Below are positions 1 through 7,600 of a stretch of 11,508 nt of DNA, one piece after another. The notes below the pieces were generated by a model. The model worked only from the letters and a program-made list of their open reading frames with translations. It was not told where the DNA came from and searched no databases. Every line of letters starts with the position of its first letter. Within the stretch, counting starts at the first letter, position 1. Position numbers and translations under genes: made by a program. The DNA comes from Ochromonadaceae sp. CCMP2298 (lineage: Eukaryota; Sar; Synurophyceae; Ochromonadales; Ochromonadaceae), in NCBI GenBank assembly GCA_026770595.1, contig MU633831.1, forward strand, positions 10,638-22,145, read 5' to 3'.

Positions 1-202
1 GGGGGCGGGGGTGGAGGAGACTGTATTAAATATTTAAAGTAAGGTATTTTCTACAGTAACGCGTTGAGAGTTGTGTATTTAAGGGACAGGAGCAGACGCA
101 GAGGGGGCGGGGCATGAGCAGGGGGCAGAGGCAGAGGGGGAAGAGGGGGAAGAGAGTGATCAGCCTACAACACTACGGGGGCTTGTCCCGCAAAGCATGA
201 AG
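1..202. other. G-rich intergenic DNA with minisatellite, no gene seen
   Basis: There is no convincing coding region here. The stretch from about 88 to 156 is an imperfect purine minisatellite built from blocks like CAGGGGCAGAGGGGG and GGGGAAGA, with many G runs on the + strand. Similar blocks recur in the tail of the peroxiredoxin-like gene, in that gene's intron, and at the right window edge. An ATG AAG at 197-202 is followed at once by a strong splice donor (GTAAGC). It could be a tiny first exon of the F-box gene downstream, which is described under that gene. Confidence 0.5.
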
Positions 203-696
203 GTAAGCAGTGTTACGTACTATAAGCCTACTATACCATTCAACAAACCTACCGTTGCAAAAAAACAGTCCATTTTTGTCTGTTTTTTTCGCGACCATTT
301 GTTTGAAATTCGTAGATATTAATATGCAGCCGTGCGCAAAAAGAACAAAATCCGGATGGAATTCTCAAAAAGAATCCGGAAAGAGTTTTGAAGCAAAAAA
401 GAGCGTCAACTCACTTGCTCCACCCTTTTGCTCCTTTTTTCCTTCCTCCCTTTCCTCTTCATCCTCAACTCTCTCTCTCACAAGAGAAACTTCTGCATTG
501 TGGGTCTTACAGGACGCGCTGCTTTTCTCGCCCTCATCTGTTGTGGGGCTGCTTTTCTCGCCCGCGACTGTTCTCTCTTTGCTCTCGCCTCGTCGGGTCT
601 CAACGCCATCAATAGGTGAGTTGTGCGCCGCGAAGAGCAACATTTAAGTTCTGTTTATTATCCTCAACCTCTGCTTTCTACAATTTTGCAGCTGGG
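203..696 (+). promoter_or_regulatory. Probable promoter and spliced 5' leader of the F-box gene
   Basis: A long pyrimidine tract at about 419-480 may be a transcription start or leader element, or the polypyrimidine tract of a 3' splice site ending TTACAG at 507-512. A clear intron follows at 616-691 (76 nt, donor GTGAGT, acceptor TTTTGCAG); it has no tandem repeats, unlike the coding introns. A 16-bp direct repeat lies at 518-533 and 548-563. The frame leading into the F-box ORF stays open from about 210 through the 616-691 splice. Translation could therefore start upstream, at ATG 324, or at ATG 197 if 203-512 is also spliced out. I treat the stretch as leader because the F-box motif begins right at ATG 697. 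Confidence 0.45.
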
Positions 697-1843
697 ATGC
701 TCGCGTCCCTGCCCTTCGCGCTCGTGCAGCATGTCCTGACCTTCAGCGACGCGACCACGACCTCCGCAGTCATGTGCTCCAGCAGGGAACTTCGGGACGC
801 TGTGTCGGCCACCATGCACCAAAGCCAGGCCATTGTCTTCGTAAGAGCACCCCGTGTGAAAGACGCCCCGAAACGGGAGTACGGTCCGACGCTCAAGCTA
901 TGGCTGCACCACTACTCCCCCACCGTGACAAGCCTGAGTCTCCGTGACTGCCACTTTCTAACCAGTGAAGGCTGCAAGCTGCTCGCGGCTCGCTTCCCCC
1001 TCCTGGAGCGCCTGGATCTCAGTGGCTGCACTAACGTGACAGCGGCAGGGGTCAAGAAGTTCTCCAAGGGGTGCAAGAGCCTATCTCACTTCCGCAGCGA
1101 CGTGACGCAGATCTGCAGTGGTCGCCAAATGATGCCGTCCTATACTGTCTTCGTCAGGGAAATCGCGCTGAGCAAGAGCCTGACCACCCTGTCGCTCACG
1201 CTGGACCAAAGGAACAAGGAGAGTGCCCTGGTTCCCCTGCGCAATCACCCCAAACTGCAGGAGTTTAATTTATTTCTCGAGGTGGGCCACAATGCTTCCC
1301 TCGATATCCGCCTCCCCTCCCTGCAGACGCTCAGAATACAACGCGGAAAGTTCTCGTTTCTTCCCTGGCGTGACTTCTTCCAGACTCTGTGCAGTAACGG
1401 GGTTGCCGGGGGCAGTAACGTACCAAATCCCTCTCTACGAAACCTACCCAATCTGCAATTGTTGCAAATTCATTCTAGTGATTCTTTTCTTCCCACCATG
1501 GTGGGGGGGGGGGACAACGCACTGCAGCAGCTGCTCCGCCCCGAGGTGCTGGCCGCTCTGCCCAGGTATAACCCCCCTCTATAGTGTTATCTATTTTAAA
1601 TCTATCTATGCTGTTATCTATATTAAACCCCTTCTATCTATGCTGTTATCTATATTAAACCCCCTCTATCTATACTGTAATCTATATTAAAACCCCTCTA
1701 TCTGCAGGTCCAAGCTGGTCACCATCATAGTGAGCCCTTGCACCGCTGCGCAGCTGTCGCAGTGGCAGGCGCTGGGTCCCCTAAACAGCCTGGGACAGCC
1801 CATCTCCCTCTCGATCGGAGAGCCCTGGTTCAAGAAGATATGA
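697..1843 (+). CDS. F-box / leucine-rich repeat protein
   Basis: Predicted product is 334 aa from exons 697-1565 and 1708-1843 (donor CAG|GTATAA, acceptor CTGCAG|G); frame is kept across the intron and the stop is TGA. Residues 1-40 fit an F-box: an opening Leu-Pro, a hydrophobic core and a VMCSSRELRDAV segment. This domain normally binds Skp1 and so recruits targets to an SCF ubiquitin ligase. Residues about 77-132 hold two cysteine-type leucine-rich repeats (LTSLSLRDC-like and LERLDLSGCTNVTAAG). Weaker leucine-rich repeats run to residue about 280. The target cannot be read from sequence. The start is uncertain: the frame is open upstream across the leader intron, so an N-terminal extension from ATG 324 or ATG 197 is possible. 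A run of 11 G at 1503-1513 encodes part of a Val-Gly-Gly-Gly-Asp stretch and is a likely place for sequencing error or length change. The family call is good; the exact N-terminus is not. Confidence 0.75.
1566..1707 (+). repeat. F-box gene intron made of about 32-bp tandem repeats
   Basis: The whole 142-nt intron is a degenerate tandem array with units of 29, 27, 32 and 32 nt and a partial final unit. Units contain ATTAAACCCC, CTCTATCTAT and CTGTTATCTAT. The donor start (GTATAACCCC) looks like the opening of a unit, and the acceptor (CTCTATCTGCAG) lies inside the last partial unit. Both splice sites therefore look derived from the repeat itself. Confidence 0.8.
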
Positions 1844-2311
1844 GCGCATGTATAGGACATCCAGCTGCTAGGACACTCAGAACGATCCTACTCCCAGCAG
1901 AGCAGCACAGCAAAGGAGAAATAGTGCAGCTGTACAACGGAAATGTGTATATATTTGTGTACAATATGGGCTACAACGTATGTGCGGGGATAGCTCGACA
2001 CAAGTCAGCAGTCACACCAGCATCTCCCCACAACCAGCTACTGTGTGGGGCGGCAGCGAGAGCAGCAGAACAGCATAACAGCAGCTCAGCAGGGGGAAAC
2101 AGCAGCTACGCCAGGGCAGTGAGAACAGGAGAAGGGGGGAAATGTTAGGGATTTTGGGACCTTTGATGCGGTAACTGGAAACTTTTAATTAGCTTTTACT
2201 GTGTAATATTCTTTGGACAGCATACAGCGTATAGCGTACAGCACTGGGGCCCAAACCAGAGAGGACTTATTATATATTCCGCAGAATCGAGAGTTGAAGT
2301 GTACTAGAGTG
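1844..2311. mobile_element. Intergenic region with possible decayed LTR-retrotransposon 3' end
   Basis: This stretch between two convergent genes holds no gene I can support. Its left part (about 1890-2120) is CAGCAG-rich. At 2128-2142 is a purine tract GGAGAAGGGGGGAAA followed directly by TGTTAGGGATTTTGGGAC. That arrangement is typical of a polypurine tract abutting the TG start of a long terminal repeat in Copia-like elements. I could not find a matching CA end, a second LTR, or reverse transcriptase or RNase H coding, so this is at most a fragment and may be coincidence. The 3' untranslated regions of both flanking genes should also lie here. Confidence 0.22.
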
Positions 2312-2331
2312 TTAGTTGGCGCTGTATGCTG
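2218..2331. repeat. 13-bp inverted repeat across the peroxiredoxin-like gene's stop
   Basis: ACAGCATACAGCG near 2217-2229 and its exact reverse complement CGCTGTATGCTGT at 2320-2332 face each other across about 90 nt. The right arm lies in the last codons of the peroxiredoxin-like gene and the left arm in its 3' flank. It could fold in the 3' end of that transcript, but no function is shown. Confidence 0.4.
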
Positions 2332-3686
2332 TGCCCACACTGAGGTCTTGGGCTGGGGTTATGGCAGGGGCAGAGGGGGCAGCAGGGGCAGAGGGGGTAG
2401 CAGGGGCAGGGGTAACAGGGGCAGGAGCAGTGGGGGCAGAGGCAGAGGGTGCGGGTATCGAGGGTGCCAGCGCTGCGAGTAGTTCGTCTCTAGGTGCGTA
2501 TGTGAGGATGCCTAGGTCGTAGTGCTGGTACGTGGGCTGCCCGTCCACCAGCACAAACACGCCCCCCATTCTCGTGAACATGTCCCCATTTTTTGGCCCC
2601 AGGGTTCCCCAATTTAAGACGATGTGCAGGCCCGTCTGCAGACGCAGGGTGGCCAGCTCGAACGGGCGCAGGCCGCTCTCAGGAGGTGTCTTGGCGAACG
2701 CCTCCTCAGTCAGGGTGGGGAATCGGCCCTTTTTCGACCCCTGTAAAAGCGCTTTCACCACCCAGCTGCGGGTGGCTGGCCCTGCTCCTGAGTTGCCAGC
2801 GTACCCGTACAGCACCTTCCCGATAGTGCCTGGAGAGCCCAGGCCGAATATCATTCCGAACAGCTTCACGTAGGAGTTGACGTCCCCCTGATAGGGTATA
2901 GGGTGTAGGTGTAGGCGTAGGTGTGGGTTATAGGTTATAGGTTATAGGTAGGGTCAGAGGTTATAGATTAGGATTAGGTTCGCGTATAGGTAGAGATCAT
3001 AGGTACTCCTGTATAGGTAATAGGCTATAGGTTGTACGTTATAGGTCATATACTATAGACATTCTGGAGGGGGGGCCGTGGACAGGGGCAGGGACGGGGG
3101 CGGGGGCAGGGACGGGGGCGGGGATAGCGGGATCGAGTCCCATGAGTATCTACAGGTGACGTACTATACTGTACTATACCATACCATACCATACTAAACT
3201 TTACTATACCTGGGGCCAGCGTGCACGGTGCTCCTCGTCCGCCGCCAGCCAGCCCCTGTAGCAGCCCAGCGCCCCAGCCGCAGAGGCCGTCTCGTCCGCG
3301 TACAGGGGCAGTCTAGCATCCAGTTCCAGGTCGGTGGCGAACTTCTTAGCCGCTGCGGGGCTGCCCACACCGATGCAGATTACCTGCGTGTCGTCTGCGG
3401 TCAGCAGGTCCACGTCTTGCTGCAGGTTCTGCATCAGCTCCCACGCGTTGAAGTCCCCGAAGTGCGTCAGACAGGCTAGCACGGTGCGCTTGCCCTTGAG
3501 CAAGTCTTGGAGTGGGATCGACTCGCCATCGACTCCCTTGACCTCTATGCCGGACAGTGTGTCTGCGCTGATCGACGTTGCTGCCGCCACCGTTCGCCGC
3601 TGACCACGCACCAGCGCCGCCCTGAACCCTGCACACGCGCGCAGCGAGCATGCGAAGAGGAAGAACAACCAGCAGAGTGCCTTCAT
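2312..3686 (-). CDS. Plastid-targeted peroxiredoxin-like (AhpC/TSA_2-type) protein lacking the redox cysteines
   Basis: Predicted product is 350 aa from exons 3686-3210 and 2887-2312 (donor CAG|GTATAG, acceptor ATCAG|GGG, phase 0; stop TAA). Residues 1-20 form a signal peptide with a WLFFLFACSL core. Phe21 and an Arg/Ala/Ser/Thr-rich stretch follow, matching the bipartite plastid presequence of algae with secondary plastids. Residues about 45-300 fit the thioredoxin-fold peroxiredoxin-like family: KRTVLACLTHFG strand, VICIGVGSP, LPLYADET, GLGSPGT, RPFELATLRLQTG (233-245), GGVFVLVDG and DLGILTYAP. In cysteine-bearing relatives the motif after HFG is C-x-x-C; here it is Asp78-Phe-Asn-Ala81, so a thiol peroxidase reaction is unlikely. 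As I recall, some plastid and cyanobacterial relatives also lack these cysteines. A Pro/Ala/Ser tail at about 302-339 is encoded by a G-rich minisatellite. Alternatives are a scaffold or stromal/lumenal binding protein; the function is unknown. Confidence 0.8.
2364..2466. repeat. G-rich minisatellite encoding the Pro/Ala tail of the peroxiredoxin-like protein
   Basis: The + strand shows repeated CAGGGGCAGAGGGGG-type units. On the coding (minus) strand they give the APSAPAAPSAP-like tail, residues about 302-339. The G runs on the template side could form quadruplexes. The same motif occurs outside genes in this window, which suggests a repeat that expanded into the 3' end of a gene and stayed in frame. 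Confidence 0.7.
2888..3209 (-). repeat. Intron of the peroxiredoxin-like gene: donor-like and TATAGG repeats plus G-rich block
   Basis: Read on the minus strand, the intron opens with GTATAGTA and continues with a run of GTATGGTATG and GTATAGTAC copies (about 3209-3160), so the 5' splice site is followed by repeats of itself. A GGGGCAGGGACGGGGGC-type minisatellite follows on the + strand at 3070-3125. A TATAGGT/GTAGGTGTAGG array then fills 2893-3057. Confidence 0.75.
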
Positions 3687-3784
3687 CGCTCAGAATGTGA
3701 AAGCAATCTCTATCTCAGCAAGGTACTTGTACGTAGTGGAGGCATCTCTCTAGATGAGTTGCCTGTTTTTGCCCATCCGAGAAA

Positions 3785-3813
3785 CTGAGGAGGGTGTAAC
3801 TTACGTAAGTTAC
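3785..3813. promoter_or_regulatory. Palindromic upstream element of the peroxiredoxin-like gene, shared with the divergent region at 10819
   Basis: A perfect 18-bp palindrome, GTAACTTACGTAAGTTAC, lies at 3796-3813, about 110 nt upstream of the peroxiredoxin-like start codon. The 23 bases from 3785 (CTGAGGAGGGTG then TAACTTACGTA) recur with one mismatch at 10819-10841, upstream of the ENTH gene. A palindromic core shared by two upstream regions suggests a transcription-factor site, but it could also be the end of a dispersed short element. Confidence 0.4.
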
Positions 3814-4014
3814 CTTACGTGTATTTTATAAAATTCATCAACACCATTTATGAACCCATGCACAGTACTCACTCTACGTCGAGATGAACGTATCCGTCAT
3901 TTCATATATGTAGTAATACATTTGATGCAGTGATAAAGTGATGGGTGAGATGTGCTTGGGTGATGGGTTCATATGCAATCCCGAATATGAAAAACGATTC
4001 ATTGCAAAAGATCC
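3814..4014. other. AT-rich intergenic DNA, 11-bp inverted repeat
   Basis: No gene is visible. TATGAACCCAT at 3849-3859 and its exact reverse complement ATGGGTTCATA at 3963-3973 form an inverted repeat with a spacer of about 100 nt. Nothing else stands out. The stretch probably belongs to the upstream region of the peroxiredoxin-like gene. Confidence 0.4.
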
Positions 4015-4315
4015 TGAGATAAATTCTCACTAAATTACTCATTTCGAGATGAGGTTGAGACATTTCTCAACATGAGTTTGGGATCTCATTACGATTAATT
4101 TTCTCTCTAGCTGAGAAGTTATCTCTCTATAAGTATATACTCAAATTGAGCAATGTTCTCTCTAGCTGAGAAGTTATCTGATTATGAGTATATACTCATA
4201 TTGAGTAATTTTCTCACAAAATGAGATATTTCCAAACCATTTGTGTTTACTCCAGTGGAGTAGTTTTCTCACAAAATGAGACTTCTTCTCTAAATGAGTA
4301 TTCGCTCATCATGAG
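4015..4315. repeat. Dense array of TGAG/CTCA palindromes, partly a 55-bp tandem repeat
   Basis: About twelve hyphenated or perfect palindromes built from TGAG and CTCA arms lie within 300 nt. Examples are TGAGATAAATTCTCA (4015-4029), CTCAT-n6-ATGAG (4038-4053), TTGAGACATTTCTCAA (4055-4070), CTCAAATTGAG (4140-4150), an 18-bp perfect palindrome TATGAGTATATACTCATA (4183-4200), TCTCACAAAATGAGA twice (4212-4226, 4267-4281), TACTCCAGTGGAGTA (4248-4262) and CTCATCATGAG (4305-4315). A 24-bp exact direct repeat (4101-4124 and 4156-4179) marks two adjacent 55-bp units. The region is non-coding in every frame. It lies between the peroxiredoxin-like start and the fusion gene's stop. It may be a cluster of regulator sites, a decayed satellite, or a folding element. 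Confidence 0.7.
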
Positions 4316-4322
4316 ATTACCT

Positions 4323-4370
4323 CTTAATATTGAAGTTACTTACTACTAATAAGATTACTTCAATATTAAG
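4323..4370. repeat. 14-bp perfect inverted repeat (stem-loop)
   Basis: CTTAATATTGAAGT at 4323-4336 and ACTTCAATATTAAG at 4357-4370 are exact reverse complements separated by 20 nt. It lies at the end of the palindrome array and could mark the end of a small non-autonomous element, or a hairpin downstream of the fusion gene. There is no T-run of a bacterial terminator. Confidence 0.55.
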
Positions 4371-4630
4371 AAAGCTACTCATTTATAAATGTGATTATTC
4401 GCTAGGTGCCTCGTTGGGCTGCAGGAGCGGGGCGCAATAGGCAGGAGTAGGTGTTTGTGTTTGGTCCAGAGGCAGGTAGGTGTTTGTGGGTGGATAGGAA
4501 GCGGGTTGCGAGCCCCAGCCGGCAGACACGGTCGCAAGCATAAATTAATAAATTATTATTGTTGAAGGAAACTAATCACTGAACCGATAAAATAAGCAAC
4601 TGGGACGTTAGTAAACCATCATTTTCCGTC
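4371..4630 (-). other. 3' flank of the fusion gene, no other gene seen
   Basis: This 260-nt stretch follows the stop codon of the C2-P450-lipoxygenase gene on the minus strand and should contain its 3' untranslated region. On that strand an AATAATAATTTATT stretch near 4543-4556 is a candidate poly(A) signal region. The rest (4400-4530) is GC- and TG-rich without an ORF or RNA gene I can recognise. Confidence 0.35.
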
Positions 4631-7600
4631 TTACACCGAGACGGAGCACTCTAGGTGCCTGGGGTTGAAGCTGTTGCACTGCTGCACGCGCGTCTGGTTG
4701 CGCTCCTCGATCGCCCCCGCCAGCGCCTCCATGCCCGCCATTAGCTCGGCGTAGGGGGCGCGCGCGGAGGGCTCGGCGGGCAGCAGGTGCCTCCAGTCGT
4801 CCATCACTGATGGGTTGCGCAGGCCGGTGAGCGCGGTCAGCACCATGGTGGCCACGTAGCCCTGCGCGTCCTGCGTCTCGGCGCCGGCGCGGATGGAGGT
4901 GGAGCTGGCGTCCACGGCGTTGTACTGCACCACCTCGCCCACCAGCTCGTGCTGCGCAGACACCCCGAAGGCCACGTGCGCCAGGTAGTCCACCAGCGCG
5001 CCCAGGGAGAGCGGGGGCAGCCCGTAGGAGCCCTGCCCGGCCCGCCCGCCGCAGCTGTCCACCGTGCGCCAGAAGGAGGCGATCTCTGCGTCTGCGCACA
5101 CTGCGGCGTCGTCTGGGAGGAAGGCGGTCAGGTAGGCGTGGAAGAAGCGCACATAGAGGGCCCACAGCTCCAGCCCCTCCAGGGCCAGGGGCAGCCGCTG
5201 CAACAGCTCGGGGCCCAGCTTCTTCGCTGCCACCATCTGCGGGATCGTGCAGTACTGGAAGCGCTCCATGCATACCTACACAGAGAAGCAGGTGAGAGAG
5301 GGAGGGTGAGAGAGGGAGGGTGAGAGAGGAAAGTTATCCAAAACAAGATAGTAAAACAACCATATATATCTCCAGTGCCATACTCTATACCGGGCTATAT
5401 AGTCCTCTATACCAGGCACCATACTCTATATCTACTCTATATATCCTACTCTATATATCCTACTCTATCTATATCCTACTCTATATATCCTACTCTATAT
5501 AATACTCTATATCAGCTCTATATATCCTACTCTATCTATATCATACTCTATATATCCTACTCTATATAATACTCTATATCAGCTCTATATATCCTACTCT
5601 ATCTATTTATCTACTCTATATATCCTACTCTATCTATATCATACTCTATATATCCTACTCTATATTCTATATCCTACTCTATCTATTTATCTACTCTATA
5701 TAGTACTCCATATCAGCTCTATTACCTTGAGCACGGAGTGCAGGGCAGGGTAGGTGAAGGCCGTGATGCGGTGCAGTATGCCCTTGGCTGGGCGGTGGCC
5801 GTAGACCGTAGACCGTAGATACACCATAAAGTGGGTTTTAGAAGGACCAGTTGTATATGTAAACAAGATTAAAAGACCAGATTTGGCACCAGGGGGGGGG
5901 GTAGGAAAGCATGATAAAAAGACACACGGACCCTTTTATGTAATTCTACCCACACACTAACCGTACCTGGGAACAGGGTGAAGGTAGACCCGTGGTTGAT
6001 GCTGCCCGTGTTGAACGTGAACACCTTCAGCACGCGCAGTGTATAGGGGGGGGGTAGGGAATCAGTATGAGGCAGAGTGAATATGTATATAACCCCCGCA
6101 AAAATATAATGAGTGAATATGTATATAACCCCCGCAAAAATATAATGAGTGAATATGTATATAACCCCCGCAAAAATATAATGAGTGAATATGTATATAA
6201 CCCCCGCAAAAACATTAAACCCATTCTGACCTTCAGCACGCGGCGCAGGGGGTGGTCTTTGTGCAGACAGGTGCGCGTGGCTATGTGCGCGTTGTTGGCG
6301 ATGAGCCAGTGGGTTTGGCACAGATGCGCGTCCGCGGTGATGTGCGTGGTGAGGCTGCACTTCCATATCCACTTGGCGTGAGCCCACTCCTCTCTCTCCG
6401 CCCCCGCCCCCGAGGCGTCCAAGCCCGAGGCGCCCAAGCCCGAGGGTGGCCGCAGCACCCTGTCCTGCGCGCACGTGTAGATGGACAGCAGCTCCCCCTC
6501 CTTGTCGAACACCGCCCTCGCCCCGTACTGCTCGAAGCCCCTGCGCACCGCGAACCGCCCTAGCTCTGTGGTATCCACACAGTAGAGCTCACCCCCCCCC
6601 TCCACCCCCTCCACCCCCTCCCCCTCGTACCGCCTCAGCAGGAACTGCCCCATGCCGTAGAAGGCGACACGAGACAGGGCGGAGTCGGCTGTGAGCACTC
6701 CGAACTCTGCAGAGGGGGCGGGCAGCAGCGCGCCGCTGAAGAATAGGTCGTGGAAGGCTTTGGCCTGTCTTGGGGAGGCGAAGGGCACGGGGAGGTCCTC
6801 CTGGCGCAGGGTGGTAAGCAGGCGCATCAAAAGCTCGGTGGGGACCGCGGACAGCGCCTATGTAATAGTGTAATAGTGAGTGTTGGGTGAAATAATTTGG
6901 GTGAGTTTGAGTTGAATTTGAGTTGTGTTTGAGTTGTGTGAGTCATGAGTTGTGATCCATAAGTTACATGTAGGTGCCAGCCCTCTAGGTACTACAGACT
7001 AACAGACTTGGGAGTAACAGGACCATAAAGGGGGGACCATAAAGGGGGGACCATAAAGGGGGGACCATAAAGGGGGGACCATAAAGGGGAGGGGGGTACC
7101 TTGGCCAGCAGGTTCTTCGGCAGGGAGTCTTCGTCGCTGCAGGGGACCCAGTACCCCGGAATGCCCTAATGATAACAATAATAAGTGTGTTATTGGAGAT
7201 ACATCACTTATCAATGATATTGGACAACAATGGAGATAGTCATAATCACCATCCTGAAACAAATAAATAATAACCACACAATCACATAACCACATAACCA
7301 CATAACCACACAATCACACAATCACATAACCACAATCACACAATCACATAATCACATAACCACATAATCACATACCCATATACCCATAGCACAACCCATA
7401 GCACAACCCATAGCACAACCCGTAGTACAATCCATACACCCCATAGTACAATAATCACATACATAGTGCATAGTGCATACCTCGAAGTCTCTACGGTCCA
7501 GAGCGCCGCACTTCTTGGGCAGGCAGATGTCCGAGACACTCCGGAAGCCCCCCTCGGCCAGGGTATGGTTAGATACGATCTTGGTGGCCATTCTGTTGTA

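Noticed and set aside
1738-2148. 136-codon + strand ORF overlapping the F-box gene's last exon
   Set aside because: Its first part is a frame-shifted reading of the exon, and the rest is CAGCAG-rich spacer without a domain.
2143-2160. Telomere-type TTAGGG
   Set aside because: It occurs only once, inside TGTTAGGGATTTT; there is no tandem array.
4480-4540. tRNA-like stretch (GGTTGCGAGCCCC with flanking complementary bases)
   Set aside because: The T-loop motif does not match GGTTCGANTCC, and no acceptor stem or anticodon arm could be paired.
4608-5273. 221-codon minus-strand ORF rich in Ala, Gly and Arg
   Set aside because: It is the shifted frame of the lipoxygenase C-terminal exon; the other frame carries the conserved motifs and the proper C-terminus.
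6075-6212. CRISPR-like array
   Set aside because: The 36-bp units abut with no spacers, and the context is a eukaryotic intron.
6067-6381. ORF with four copies of a 12-residue unit (SEYVYNPRKNIM), open on both strands
   Set aside because: It is the 36-bp tandem repeat of fusion-gene intron 6; a period divisible by three keeps all frames open. It lacks a plausible start and end as a gene.
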